In this document: piece by piece, positions 1-13,218 of the stretch
Numbering within the stretch: position 1 is the stretch's first letter
How the letters are laid out: each line of letters begins with the position of its first letter
Source of the DNA: Castanea sativa
Lineage: Eukaryota; Streptophyta; Magnoliopsida; Fagales; Fagaceae
Length of the DNA stretch: 64,000 nucleotides
Reading direction: 5' to 3'
NCBI RefSeq assembly: GCF_040712315.1
Contig: NC_134014.1
Location: 41,901,634 to 41,965,633, forward strand
The notes under the pieces: model-generated
Databases searched by the model: none
The model's input: the letters and a program-made list of their open reading frames with translations, nothing else
What the model was told of the DNA's origin: nothing
Translations under genes and position numbers: made by a program

Positions 1-612
1 TAGCTAAATATCACCAAATCCTTCAAATATTAGCCTCCACCAGATAGATAACGACCTACCAGAAAAAAAAAGTTTTATTCTCTTCTCATTCCCCACATTA
101 ACCGAGCTGAGTTTCCAAGAAATTAGATCTCTTATGATGCCTAAACTGCAATGCCTGAACAGGTACATTCCTTACCCAAGGAATCCTATCAGCAAAACAG
201 AGATAACAATTTCCTGTACATATCCCAAATATCATCTTCATGAGTGCTAACACAAGATACTGGATGATAAACTGTGCAGAAATCACTACCAGTGAAACCT
301 AAGCTTTCTTTGACCGCAAAATGAACCGTTCTCCCATGGCAGACAGCAGAACTGTTTATAGTGTCAGAAAGCTGTTTCTAGTAATGTCAGGAGATTCTGA
401 AAGTTCTTCAATTATATTTCATCTCCCAAGGCTCCTTTGTTAACAACAATAGCAGGGTACAAAATTATTCCTTTTGCATAAATAGCAGTCAGTGCAAGCA
501 ACTCTGCTTCCTTAAACTCTTGTGCAATTGAATATGAATGCTAATCAACAGATAGTCATCTCAGATCAGAAATGAAGCATTTATAGCATCAGAAGGCTAT
601 GTGGTATACATC
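1..612. other. 3' flank of the DnaJ gene, no gene seen
   Basis: AT-rich sequence just downstream of the minus-strand DnaJ stop codon. It probably includes that gene's 3' UTR. I see no other exon, repeat or RNA gene here; the only open frame (about 62 codons, minus) has no recognisable feature. Confidence 0.5.
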
Positions 613-3600
613 CTAAACAATTTTCTTGCACCAACTGAGAATTCTATACAGCTGCCCTTCAACAGCATCCCTGACCATTGATTTCCTTCTTTGGGCATCT
701 TCAAGATCTAGAGTTCTATATGCAAGAGAAAACAAATACATTGCTGGATGGAGCCTCCTGCACATGTACACATGAATTACAGTGAGTACACTTCAAAATT
801 TCAAGTATCTTTGACAATGGCAATAATAAATCAGGGGCAATAAATGCCTATGTCCATGGAAACTTTATTGAATACCCAAAAAAAATAAAAATCATATCCA
901 GTGCACAAGACCCCTGTGGGATCTAGGAGAGGTGGTTGGTAGACAGTGTTACCCCCAATTTTTGAGAGGCTTATTCTTTTTCCTTTTTTTTGGATAGGTA
1001 AATATGGGGAGGGGCCTTGTTTGGTATAAACCCCAATGTACCACTGAAGTATTTCCTAAACCCCAAGAGAGGCTGATTCTTAGACTCGAACCCACAACAA
1101 CTGCTTGGACAAAGGGCACTTGCCATCTCACCAAGGTCCAATCTCTTGAATACAACCAAATTAAATTTATTACCATATTTTTCGATACTTTCTAAAATTC
1201 TCAATATGTCTGGTTGTTATCCTATAAAAGTCAAAATTGATTCCAAACAAGTTTAGAAGCAAAACCTCTGCCCTGGACAGTTAAGTGGGTAACAAAAACA
1301 TGCAAATCAGAGAAAAACTCAAGATTTTGTTAAGGTTACATGTTATGAACTTACTTGTCAAATTCTTCACCTGCATCAAATCCGTCCCAATACCTTTGTG
1401 ATAGGACCGTGTGGCCTCTCTTATCTCTGCCGAATGTTTCAACATACCAACCACCAATGTCATGCATGGCACTGCGAGGCTCAAACAGCCAAAATCTGTT
1501 GAAGTAAGCAAGTTTAGATGATCAAGGAGTATTACTTAGGATTTCTTTGAAGAGAGGATTTCTTTGAAGAGAGTTCATTTGGTAAGTGCAAGAATCGGAA
1601 TAACACATGATATTCAAAAAAATTTATTTTGCTGATGGCATACAGATATGAAGCTCAAATTGAGAACAATTAGTAGTTTGATTTATTTTGGCCTCATCCT
1701 CAATGTCATGCACTCTCAATTACAGAAGAAGGAAGCATTATACCATTTCAAGAAGGTATAATGAAACTAAACTTGATGTGTATCTAACTATTTATCTAAA
1801 GTGGCTGCTAACAAAACCAGCCTAAACGAAGAAACAAAGACTCAGCACAGTCCAAGCCAAATTCACCATATTGGCCTCCAAAATCATTTTCAACTGCAAG
1901 GTAAAATTAACAACACTCTCAGAGCTAATGATCACAATAGAAACAATACTGTTTCTTGGTTGTCATAAAATTTGGAAAACTAAAAATAAAACACATGGTA
2001 AGTTTTGGCTGGTAACACCAACCTTAAGAAAATGAAGAAATAATAAGGAACAGAGAACAATTATGCATGAACTAAATCATAAGATGTTATTGCACAGAAG
2101 ACAGAAACTATTAAAGATTATGAAAGTCCTTCAGTGAAACCTATGACAAAAAATGTCACAGGCATAAAAACAATAGGGGAATGGGAGTAAGCATATATCT
2201 TTTAGCCAGCTCCAAAAATTGGATCAGAAATAAGTTTGGTTGAGTGGTGAATCCAGTGATAGGGATATAAGAGATGTCAGCTTACTTGCTTGGGGGTAAA
2301 CGGGCTCTACTGCATCTACATTCACACACAGAAACTTCTTCTCCCACTCCAAACCAGTGCATGTGCTTAACCTGAAAATATATATTTTTTCTTTTTAGAG
2401 GACCAAAATAAATAATACACTACTATATAAAAATAGGCAATAGATTGCCAATTCATTTGACATAGTGCTCATCTGGCACAGTATATTTACAAATTACAAT
2501 TATAAAAGCAAATGTGGATATTAAGTTAGCTCCAAAATTTTATTAAGGCATGAATTTATCTAAACATAAATGAGAACAAGAGATGTCCCTAGTATGAGGG
2601 ATCACTAGACCAGCCAGCAAGATAATGGTGGATATATTATACACTCATGCCAAACATTCTCTCGGAATAAAAGAAGTCAATGAGAAAAAAGAAAAAGGCA
2701 CTCAAAATCAACAATATTGCAGGAAAAGTTTGTAAACAAGTGTAGCAGAAAAGATGTTATGCATGGTCCTCAAAGTTCAAAGCATTTTTCTCAATCAAAA
2801 ACCTGTAAATGAACAAAAAGTAAATTTTTTTAATCACGCATAAATAACAAAATCTTTTGTACAAGTAATCCTTTTTGACTGTTCACAAATGATTCTTCAC
2901 AATTTGCATGAAGCAATTAACTATTTACCCAAAAAGAAAAAGTTGCATGCTGCAATGATATGAATCAATACAGGTAAGGAGCAACTAGCTCGAAATTAGT
3001 ACTTTCAACACTATTATCTGCAGAAAAGATCATTGGAAACCCAAGTATTTGTCTCCACTAGAGGCTATCAGAGCACCGAAAGATAGTTCTTATTGTCAAC
3101 AATGCCAAAGCCCAATAAAGTTGTAGAACAAGTCATGTTCAATCAGCTGCAAATGATTTACAATAGGCACTGCACAGCATATGCAAGAAAGCATTCATGC
3201 AGGGACCAAGTCCCCTTTGCTCTTATCAAATATGAAACAACAATGAGAAAATTGCAAAATCAAATTAAAAATTGAGAAGCATGTAAAGTTAAAAGCTTAA
3301 GAACCAAAGGGAACCAGTTTTACAAACCAGCAATGTTCTATGTTTCATAAGCACATGGGTTTTTGTACCACTGCTATCATAGACAAAGCAAGACCCTTCT
3401 TCTGGGCCAGCCCCTAGTCCAGTTATGGTTCCCAACGGAATCCTTGATCCAACTGCACCACAAGAAAACTGATCTATAGAGGACCCTTCACTAATATGCA
3501 TGGATGGATCTTCATGTGAACTAAGAAATACATGTATCTGATCTTGAGCATCTTCATTCTGTACCCCATCGCAATAGCTTTTAGGAGGGAGTCTAGTAGC

Positions 3601-5495
3601 CACAGCAACCAGCCTCCCAAATATATGTAATTCTAGATCTTTATATGCATCTGATGTGTGATCTGTAACATTCTGAGATTGCATCAAAGGAGTTCCAAAA
3701 TCATCCACATTATCTGATTTCATGTGGATGCTCATATCCTCAAATGTAGGACGCATGCCTGAACCCATAGATGCAAATGAAGCTAATTTTTCATTGCTGG
3801 AAAAGGATAATTTGGGAAGTTTATTGACCAAGCAGACCATCCCAAAAAGATCACGCCCTGAAACCAAGTGCAGAACCTCAGGAGTTTCATAAACGGATCT
3901 CTCCTCAGCTTCAAAGCGGTCAGGAAGAAGATCCATTGAATCAATTACAGGGCCATAGTACGCTGCATTTATGGCAGAATAAAAATCCCTTTCAAGCTCA
4001 TCAAAATAGCCCGTTCCAACAACCACCTTCTTGTTTGACACTATATCATTTACAGCAAATCTATACCACCTTAACCATTCAACAACTTCCATTTGCTTAA
4101 ATGTCGTCACATCATGGGGCTTATATGTGGATAATCTTGTTCCTTGTCGTGAATGTTTCTGCATATGCCTTCTCTGAGATAACAGATACCTGTCATAATG
4201 GGTCCTCTTCTCAGAATCCGAAAGAATCTGCAATCCATTATTGATTATTCTGTGAAGTCAGAATACCCTGTAATGTTAAAGCATATCACAAAACTGAACA
4301 TTACCATCACCCACTATAAATGCACATTACAACATAGAAGGTATTTTTGTTTAGAGGTTCATCAACCTATGTAAGCACAGTGCCGTTGCCCACAGAAATG
4401 TGTCTTGACCATGTAAACATCTTATCGACATGAAAACGAATTCCATAACAAGATTCATTCAACTATATAAAAAATACAGAAGCCAATAGGGGACAAAAAA
4501 CCAGAGATAATACAAGTCTAAGGAAAATAAAAATCCAGCATCTCATTCCGGCGGCTCACATTGTATGAAACAATAGATAAATACATGTCAGTGTCACACC
4601 AAAGTTAGAATCAGAATCCCTTGGAACTGAGGTACTTGTATTGATGCAGGTAATGTAAATCAATCACCAGACCACGATTTTGTATGACATTGCATTTTTA
4701 AAAAGGCAAAGTTTCACAGACCAATATTTTCCTCATTTAGTAATACTGCATAATGACTAGCATTTTGACTTTAGTTTTCTAGAGAATTTGGGAGTCACCT
4801 ATTCGTGCGCGCATAATACATTAAGATACTTGAGTTTCCTCACAAACCATAATCTTAATATGCATTTTGACTTTAGTTTCCTAGTGCATTTGTATTAGAC
4901 AAGCTATCTAAATTGCAACCTTCATGTATGTTAGAGTTCACCAATTTCAAGCTGAACATTCAGTCCCCTAAAATACTTGGTACCTATAAGGCACTACTCT
5001 TTGTCAATCAATTCTCAACTTCATAAGCCAAGAAATTAAACAATTCAAATAATTCAATTTTACTCTGATAAATTCAAATTCAGCTACATGTAACAGAGAA
5101 GCTCAAATAATAAACAAAATATGATCAGTGCATTAAAGAGGAATAATGAGATTAGAATAGTAGAGCAGTGAGCACAGCACCTCATAGGCCGCGAGAATTT
5201 CCACAAACCGCTGAGAAGCAGAGAAATCGTTCTTCGACTCAGCGAGGTCCGGGTGAGTTTCTTTAGCGAGTTTGTGAAACGAGGCTTTGATTTCGGCGAA
5301 TGAGCTGGTCTGCGAAACTCCTAAGAGGTCGTACGCGTTGTTTCCGGGGAACTCGGTCCCAGCCGACTCAGTGCCGCCACTGAACCACCGAGTTCTACGA
5401 CTCGGATACAAGCAGCTTTTAGCTTCGCTGTGGTTTAACTGAACTGAAATTTGATAAATTTGCCGCCGGAGATAGTGTGCGACAAGAGAAGTCAT
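613..5495 (-). CDS. DnaJ (Hsp40) J-domain protein, five exons, At5g23590-like
   Basis: Spliced gene read on the minus strand. Exons: 5495-5181, 4227-3328, 2371-2286, 1495-1355 and 757-613. Every junction has GT...AG borders and the phases fit, giving 1587 nt and 528 residues ending in TAG. Residues about 52-117 form a J domain with HPD at 81-83; its end is completed across the first intron (YE/ILSDSEKR). J domains stimulate the ATPase of Hsp70 partners. The N-terminus is rich in Arg, Ser and Tyr, poor in acidic residues, and has an RRTRWFSGG segment, so a mitochondrial or plastid presequence is likely (inference). The rest is a long plant-specific region with a C-terminal Cys/Trp-rich part (VCECRCSRARLPPSK, then GGWYVETFGRD). 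From memory it resembles the Arabidopsis DnaJ protein At5g23590; the client protein is unknown. Start chosen as the only Met before the J domain. Confidence 0.9.
876..1145 (-). mobile_element. tRNA-derived SINE (Au-SINE-like) with an internal insertion
   Basis: Lies in the last intron of the DnaJ gene and is flanked by an 8-bp TSD, TTGAATAC, at 868-875 and 1146-1153. Read on the minus strand it starts with a tRNA-like head holding an A-box-like TGGTGAGATGGC and a B-box-like GGTTCGAGTCT. Its 3' body (GTGCACTGG, near 900) and short T-rich tail resemble plant Au SINEs as I recall them. It is longer than the roughly 180 bp usual for that family because of an extra segment of about 100 bp between two copies of GAGAGGCTKATT (964-975 and 1067-1078). 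SINEs are copied in trans by LINE proteins and encode nothing. Confidence 0.75.
1154..4226. other. Intronic sequence of the DnaJ gene outside its exons
   Basis: Besides the exons, this stretch is AT-rich intron. A small direct duplication (GGATTTCTTTGAAGAGA twice) lies at about 1540-1575. The open frame at 3093-3275 (plus) lies in an intron and has no recognisable feature. Confidence 0.6.
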
Positions 5496-6177
5496 TTCTT
5501 TTATCTTGGAAATTTTAGAAATGATGCAGAGCTGAGAATTGAGGTTGGGTGGGGGAAGAATTGAGCTGAGCTCGTGGTAAGATCACCGCTGAGTGCACGG
5601 AATTTGGGAGGCTTCGCGCCATAAGCAGAGACACGCGGAACTCGGTGCTTTGTTTACTATTCTTTTGCGAACTGTAAACTAGCTTTTGAAAGATTTTTCA
5701 CAACCCAATCTGAAAACTGAAATTGTTGTGTTGAGAAATTTTCAACCTTAACTAATTACACGTGTAGAAACTAGAAACTAACTCGGCCCAATTTAAGTAA
5801 GTCTGAGTTGGATTGAGTCGATTTTTTAGAAAATGAATTGAGTTGGGTTGGGTTGGGAAGGTGGATTTTTTGTTTTTAAAAATCATATTATATTTTACTT
5901 TATATATATATATAAAAAATCAATCTTTTACTAGTCGGCCCATCCCAAGGGGTCCCAGGTGATTTTCGATGGATTGGATGGATGATTAATGGGATAATCT
6001 TTTTTTTAAAACTCAAATTGTCAAGTGGATAGATGATCTTGCGAAAATATTATCCATCCACCCAACCTGACCAAATAATTAACTCTTGGGCCAACTCTGG
6101 GCCTAATTAGATCTATGCCTAAGGCCCCTTAATTAGTCCAATACCAAAAAATTCTCAATGATAGTTTACGTAACTAA
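5496..6177. other. DnaJ upstream region and intergenic sequence
   Basis: Contains the presumed minus-strand promoter and 5' UTR of the DnaJ gene (about 5496-5700), then AT-rich intergenic sequence. No reliable TATA box or gene was recognised. Confidence 0.4.
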
Positions 6178-6324
6178 GGATATTTAGTTTGTGTTTTCAA
6201 ACAACCATTTTCAGTTTTTAAATAATATTATATGTATTTTCATACACTTTTTTACCCACACGTATTTTCACAAATGTTTTCAAATAACAATTTTCAGTTT
6301 TTAAACACATGTACTAAACAGCCC
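6178..6324. mobile_element. Small Tourist-like MITE
   Basis: A 147-bp AT-rich segment flanked by TAA on both sides (6175-6177 and 6325-6327). The ends are imperfect inverted repeats: GG(ATA)TTTAGT at the left and ACTAAACAGCCC at the right. The arms share TTTTCAGTTTTTAAA-type stretches. The TWA target site and GG...CC ends fit non-autonomous PIF/Harbinger elements. The short size and imperfect termini leave some doubt. Confidence 0.5.
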
Positions 6325-7721
6325 TAAATCACTAACTAGTGTCACCCAAAAAATAGACTCTAATAAATTGTGTATTCTTATTCCCCACCTCTAAGAGGGC
6401 CTTTACAATTTTGTCAATAGAAACCAACCAAAAATGAAACTCTAAATTAATTCTTTTTATATATTTTATAAATATGTTAAATCATTATTGATAGTTAATT
6501 TTCAATAATAGTTCAAGATGTTAATTTTTGTAAACTAAAATCTTTCTTGATAGATTGTCAAAATTAGCCACCTAATTTTGCACACAATTACACAACTAAT
6601 AATGTTTCTCTTTCCTCTCTCCCTCTATTATTATAAATTTTTTTTCCCTAGATGCATGTATCTTTTATATAATTTTACTAACAATACTTGTTAAAACTGT
6701 TTAAATAGATAGAAGTTTTCAAATTTAAAAAAGATAAAATTATTTTTAAAATCAATTATTTCACAACAAAATTAAGTGCAGATTAACTTTTTTCAATTAT
6801 AAAATACTCTAGATGTTAACAAAACCTTAATACAAAAATTACATTAGTAATTTTGCATATTAAGAAAAAAAAAGGATTTTTTTAAATTAAAAAATATAAT
6901 ATAAATATTTAAATAAATATTATTTTGAAGTTTTAACATAAAAAATGTATTAATTAAATTTATTGTCTAAAACCTCATATAATATTGAGTTAGACATGTT
7001 TAACCTCTTTTCAATGAAACATGGCATGCATTAATTGCATTTTGAAATTCTTTTAAGCCTGTTGTTGTCGCATGACTTGCTCTCTCTCTCTCTTTCGTTG
7101 AGCTTTGTGGAGTCTAGTTGTGTTTGATCCAGTTGACGACTCGACCCAACTCGAATAATGTTACGTGGTTTTTAATGAGAGATTTTTTTAGGCTTAGTCC
7201 ATGGAGCGGAGGCTTGGCTTGTTTTGTAACCCATTGTGAATCCTGTGTGCAGGATGTAGAAAACGCTATTTTGTGATTAGGGTTTGGTGTTGTCGTTTTT
7301 GAGAGAGAAAAAAGACTGTAGCCACACTTTGTATTTTTTCTGTGATAATAGTGAAATTCCTGCAACTCCGTGGACGTAGGCAAATTGCTGAATCACGTAA
7401 ATACTGTCTTATATGTGTGATTATTTTTTTGTGGCGTGTATTTTCTCTATTTTTATTTTTTACAGGTTTAGAAATTCGTGAAAATTTCCTTGACTATTGG
7501 CTAAAGGCCACCACTCTGAAAAGCACGATCTCAAGCTTCTCTTCTTGACGATGATGGCAACTGGTTGTGAAGGACCAAATCTCAACAAAGGATGACGCCA
7601 ATTGATCTTGGGCTAAATCTTAACACTAAGCTTCTGGGCTCGATCTTGAAAGGAGCTTAATGATTCAACCACATGCCACTCCTTTAGAATTGTATTTATT
7701 TATTTTCATATAGCCTAAATT

Positions 7722-7722
7722 A

Positions 7723-7755
<33 letters not shown>
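7722..7755. repeat. (TTA/ATT)n microsatellite
   Basis: Uninterrupted ATT repeat of roughly eleven units in AT-rich intergenic DNA. Confidence 0.9.
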
Positions 7756-10303
7756 GCTTGGTTTTGAATTTTAAGCACTAGATCATCCACTTACAGGTGG
7801 TTAGAAATGGCCAATAAATAGTGCTCACGGGACCAACATGTCAAAAACATAATTAGCCATGATAAGCACAGAATAAACGGATTATAGAACCAACTAACAT
7901 AGGAATGATTTCGAGCAAGAAAATGCTTCAATAATTGAGTAATATAGGGTCCCAATATTACGCTCATAACAACTTAATAAGTCAGTAGGTATGTTAATCA
8001 TATGCATTGAGACTTCGGATGAAAGACCTTTGAAACTAGTGGAAACAAGTAAACAAGTTATCCTATGCTAGCTTAAAGACTACCCGCAAAAGCAAGTTGC
8101 TCTTGGAGTTCTTGAACTGAAATTTATACTGTATACTGTATTGGCTTAAACCTACTGTATTGACTGGTAGTTCTTGACTTCTTGTGATTAACTACAGTTA
8201 TTTTCCCTTACAACAAACGAAGATGAAGGATTCGAATCTAGATTCTCCTTTCATTCTGAATTTGGATAATATCAGAAAACCACATGACTCTCAATAATTG
8301 AAATGCATGTTGAACCATCTTTTATATTTGGTAAACCATATGCTCTGTCAAAAATCAAGAGAGGACATAATTAAGCATATTTGGCCATTACTCTTTCATG
8401 ATTACTTCAAAAGAGACAGCAGGATTTTCTTAAGTTAAAGGTAGGCAACGATTTTCTACATATACAAACGTTATATATGTGCGCAATCAGTTACCACAAG
8501 TATACAACTTAAGAAATGATGGTGGAAAATAAAAATAATCTCACTTCTTCTGCTCCTTTCTCTCTCCTTTTTGGAAGAGTAGGAAATTAACGAAACATAA
8601 AGTTAATTAGTATCATTCTTCAAAGTAGAATCGCCCGAATGACCCCAAATTGTCCAATTATGGATGTGAGGGAAAGGGCGAAAGTTTCCCAAAAAGAAAA
8701 GGAGTAAATTACTGCGGAATGTGGCTTAGTGGTAGAAGTTCTCGTATTGTTTCATATGATACTCGACAAGAGTTGAGTGGTTCAAGTAGTGGCGTTTTAA
8801 TAAATGTGTTATGCCTATGAAAATAGCCTCATCAAGGCTTTAATGGTATATGTAATATTATCCCTTACCGACACGAGACATGGGATCGATGAATTCATAC
8901 CAAAAATTTCAAATGTGAGGGGTTTATTAGTTTATGCTCGTCAACAAAGATCCCTAATTACGAGTGCAAATCCTGAGATTTTTGTCTTCCGGCAACAACA
9001 TTACTTCCATTGATTATACCATCACTTAAGTAACAGGAGAAAATCCAGGAAGTAATGGCCTTAAAATTACCTTGATATAAAATCACCTTGATATAAAGAA
9101 CAAGAGAGCAAAGGTATGGGAGAAAAGCACGCTATCATTTTGATTACTTTTCCGGTTCTTTTTTTAGAATAATTTTTTCAAAATTTGAGTTTAGAGATTT
9201 CTTACTTAAGCATCATAAAGGTATAGCTATTGTTTCAAATGCGTTTTCCATAATTCTGTTAATTTGAACAAGGGGCCCACTATCATCCGTAGCTTCTGCA
9301 GAAGAAATTAATCACAAACTTAAATACCGCTGTCTCTATTATGAGTTCAATAATTGGCAGTCCCTAATCCCTATCCATGCTTTCTGTTGCCAACTTGCAA
9401 TTATTTGTCTACTTCAAGGATAAGGAGAACAACTATATACGGATCACACAAGCCACCTTGTACAGACAAAGACAAGAAAATTTATTTGTTCTGGTTCACT
9501 ATTTGAGAAAAAATTATGTACAACCTAATAGATCTGATAAGTACCTATCTGGGAAAATTAACAAAAACCAGGGTTAATCTATTAAAGTCCAATAATATTT
9601 TATAAAGTATTAATAAACATTTCAACTAGAAAGATGCAAATAATTCTTGGCTCAAGCAGGTACACGTTCTTAACTTCTAGAAAGGAATCTTCTCACAAGT
9701 TTCTTATAGTATACTAATGTGTACGTGCATGATCTTTCTCAACAAAAGGGAATTAATTATAAAGTTGTTTAATATAAATAATTGTGCAACATGATTCTTG
9801 TTACAATTCCACTAAATTGTGCCACATTGGCAAGCTAGTAGGGAGTTGGCAGGAAATGGAAGACAATTAAGTAATATATACACATGTAGTAGGTTGGAAC
9901 CAAGACTACCATGGATCTTTCTGTTCAGCTTCAGCCTACCCAAGACAATTAAGAAATCTAATAGAAAGCTAGTTTGACCATAAGTCATCACCTCTTATTT
10001 TTTAATTCGTGAAATGAGCGGAATGGATCATAGATGCATGGCATTCACGGAACATATACAATCCAAAGTTCTTTTAAAAGTTAAAATAATATTGTTTTTT
10101 TTTAAAAGATAAATACAATGTGCTGCTAATTCCGCATCTCAAACTATTTTCTCCTTAAACATAAAAATGTGCCAATTTAAGTACAAGACCCTTTACAAGA
10201 CTAAAATTCATTGGACTTACTAAGTAATAAGTTGAAATCAAACATTAATCTGTATGAGATTAAAAGATTTGTAGGCTGTTACATAAGAGTGTAACTTCTT
10301 TTC

Positions 10304-10400
10304 AGTGTCTTGTGACATTGAATTCGTTCTGATCGTGACACATGTTCAAAAATAGACGTGTGTCATGATCACAGCGGGTTCAATGCATTGAAGGCACGGG
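10304..10400. repeat. Imperfect inverted repeat (hairpin)
   Basis: Two arms of about 45 nt face each other around an AAAAATA loop near 10350. The left arm contains GATCGTGACACATGTTC and the right arm GACGTGTGTCATGATC, and pairing continues outward with mismatches. It may be a MITE remnant or a transcribed foldback; no TSD was identified. Confidence 0.5.
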
Positions 10401-11059
10401 ACAGATCATATAATAACTTTACATTGAACCCCTTCAAAATTAGATTTTTTATTATTTATTAATACAAATGTTACGTCTTTGAATGGTATTAGAATTCCTC
10501 TGTTTCGTCGCATTACGAATTCAGTGTCATCTCGGACCATTCAGTAACTAGCTTCAACCATATTTTCAGGTTACATAATACTGATTTTCCTGGGGTTCTT
10601 AGTTTTATCAGGTAAATGGCAGAAATGGTCAATAGTTTCCACTTAAAACTATAAATTAAAGAAGACTTCTGAGCCACGCACTCACGCACATATCAGGCTG
10701 ACAAGTGTCACAAGACTGAGTATCAAAACAAACTTCAATTATGATATTACAACAATTACTGCCGAACCGTCCACTCCACTTGCGAGCTCTCATAGTCACG
10801 TGAAAACTATCTCCCACACTGAAAGCAAAGAGCAAGTTACGTTTTTGAGTTTTCTTTCTAAATAAAACATATTTAAATATTTTTTTTTTATAGAATTTTT
10901 ATGAGTCACTTTATCTTGTTAAGTTTTCTGAATCATTCTTATTGCTTAAATGAGAGTATACAAAACTCATTTAAGGTACGCAGGCATATTTATATATATG
11001 TAGCTAGAGGTCCAAATCATATGATGTAAAAGATTGTGATTGATCATTAATTGTGGCAT

Positions 11060-11350
11060 ACTCATTCAATGGACTTTCCACCACGCCATCGCAAAACATT
11101 TTCTTCTTCTTGCTTATTACACCTGCAAACCAAACACAATCTACTGCAAACCAAACACAACAGGAGATTGGCAATTGATGAGAGCGAAGTGCTATAGGTA
11201 AGGTTTAATATACCTATAGCACCTGCAACATTTGCTTATTACAACAGAAGATTGTGACATTTGCTTATTACACCTGCAAATGTATTCAATGGACTTTCCA
11301 CCACGCCAGTAAATTTTTATATGGGTAAGGTTTATTATACATACTTTTAT
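11060..11350. repeat. Shuffled direct repeats
   Basis: The phrase TTCAATGGACTTTCCACCAC occurs near 11065 and again near 11285, about 220 bp apart. TGCTTATTACACCTGCAAA and GGTAAGGTTTA also recur between and around them. This looks like a local duplication followed by rearrangement next to the solo LTR that starts at 11416. No coding potential. Confidence 0.6.
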
Positions 11351-11415
11351 ATGAGTTATAAACACATTTGAAAAATGGACTAAAATTGTAACTTGAAGTA
11401 CGATTTAATCGTAGT

Positions 11416-12174
11416 TGTGGGAGTAAAATGACCCAAGCGGGTATTTGGGCCTTTGGGCTCTAGCAAGGAGGGCCGATCTGCTCTTGATTTAAGAATTGGT
11501 TAGTACTACGAATTGGCCCATACGCCGAGGGTCCGAGGATATAGCCAAGGGTGAGTTTCTCCTCGGACAGATCCAAGAGAACTTGGAGATTCACTACGAA
11601 GGGCAAGGCAGAATTCTGGAAGGACTGTTGGTTAAAAGGGGGAAACCCTGAGCCTTCGAGGTACACCGGTGTGGGAAAAATACCAAAAGCAAAGGCTGAC
11701 ACCTCCACATTAAAGACTCTGTACCTACCTCCCTGGCCGCATTAATGGGGAAGTAACCCTTGAACAGTAGAACTGAAACTTTTGGTTACTATTCAAAGGC
11801 ACTAAGAAAAGAAATATCTAGGGGGAGGGGGTTGGAGCAACACGTGGATAAAGCATCAGGAAAAGAAGTATTTAAGGGGGATGAACGCCAAAGAAAAGGG
11901 GGGAGGCAAGAAACAAAGAAAGAAAAATTAAGAATTGTAATCTTTAAGAAAGAAAGAGAAATAATACAGGAAGAGTCTTCGGCTTACGTCCAAGGAGGTC
12001 TATTTGCAATTATCATTTATTATTTACAAGTGTTTGTAACTTTTAGCCTGTTATCAAGTTCTCAGTACTTCTAACATAGGTTTCAAGCCTACACTCTACA
12101 AATTTCATTGTTTAAGGCTCATTGGGCCTGAGCCCGTAGTTGTCTTTGGGTCCAGGTGCAATTGTGCACTTACA
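11416..12174 (+). mobile_element. Solo LTR, Gypsy/Tat-type, plus orientation
   Basis: A 759-bp segment starting TGTGGGAGTAAAA and ending TTGTGCACTTACA, with a perfect 5-bp TSD GTAGT (11411-11415 and 12175-12179). Its sequence is clearly related, in inverted orientation, to the LTRs at 27163 and 49441 (shared CACAATT, GGGCTCA and CGAGGA stretches). Internal sequence is absent, so it is a product of LTR-LTR recombination. The open frames at 11460-11708, 11551-11745 and 11760-12074 lie inside it and are not genes. Confidence 0.9.
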
Positions 12175-12423
12175 GTAGTCATAATTACAGTTATTTTTTT
12201 CATGTGTATAAATGTGTAAAACAATGATAGCTTCTAAAATATTATAAAATCTTGGGTTCGAAAATTTTTGCTAGAATTTTGGGACACCTTCAAGAAATTC
12301 TTCCATATAATAACCTAGCATGCGTAAAATGGAAGACTATACATAACAAGAGAATAATTAGATAAGAATAATCAAACACTCGAATAAATCTAAATAGAGA
12401 CTAATCTTGTGGATAAAAATAAA

Positions 12424-13206
12424 TAGGGCCGGCCCAAGGCCCCATCACAAAAAATATTTGCCCTTTACAAAAAAAGGGCCCCATCCCATTGTAAAATGCC
12501 CAAAATTTAATAAAAAAAATATGAATTTTTTCAAATTGTTGTGCACTTTTTATTATTAGTGATGTTAAGGATATCACAAATTTTACTATAGATTTATAAA
12601 TTGATATGTTACCAATCATAAAAAAGTATTTTAAATATTCATTAATTAAATTATTGAAGCTTATCAATCACTATTATTGTCACGTTATATTGTGAACATT
12701 TTATAGTATCTGTAGCATTTTCCTTTTTTTAATTCTAACACGGCTTTTTCTTTAAAACCTTATCCCCTCTCCTAGCTTGTGTATTAAAAACATTTAATAT
12801 TTTTTTAAAAATTGCAAATGTGTTAAATCATCAGTGATGATTAATCTCCGTTAATAGTTTGAAACTTTAATATCGGTAAACTAATCTACTACAAAGCCAC
12901 ATATCAATTAATATCATAAATTATAAATTAGACTATGAATGTAATTAACTATGTATCATTATATATCCAAGATAAATTAACTTTCTTTTTAATTTTTTTT
13001 TCTTTTTGTTAAATTAATTTTTTAACTATGATATTCAATTATCTATATGAAATTAACCTTAGTTTTAGTTAGTATTATTCATTAAATTATATATTTAATA
13101 TATCAAATTAACCTTAATTTGATTAATATTAAATAATTTTATTTAAATATAAAAGCCTCACATAAATCTTTCACTTTAGGTCCCAAATTAGGCTGGGTTG
13201 GCCCTG
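12424..13206. mobile_element. Non-autonomous hAT-like DNA transposon
   Basis: A 783-bp AT-rich element with inverted termini TAGGGCCGGCCC at the left and the complement of CAGGGCCAACCC at the right. It is bordered by an 8-bp duplication with one mismatch, AAAATAAA (12416-12423) and ACAATAAA (13207-13214). An 8-bp TSD and YAGGG ends are typical of hAT elements. No transposase is present; the open frame at 12401-12667 is fortuitous. Confidence 0.65.
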
Positions 13207-13218
13207 ACAATAAATCTA

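Larger units (their letters stand above)
6328..11059. other. Gene-poor AT-rich intergenic region
   Basis: No coding region is supported. Short open frames at 7114-7383, 7342-7548, 8804-9013 and 9377-9577 lack any recognisable domain, splice context or compositional contrast. The region holds a TTA microsatellite (7722-7755) and an imperfect hairpin near 10304-10400, listed separately. Confidence 0.55.

Noticed and set aside
1080..1140. tRNA-like A and B boxes suggesting a tRNA gene
   Set aside because: No cloverleaf can be formed around them; TSD, body and tail identify a SINE.
3093..3275. 60-codon frame within the DnaJ gene
   Set aside because: Lies in an intron on the opposite strand and has no recognisable feature.
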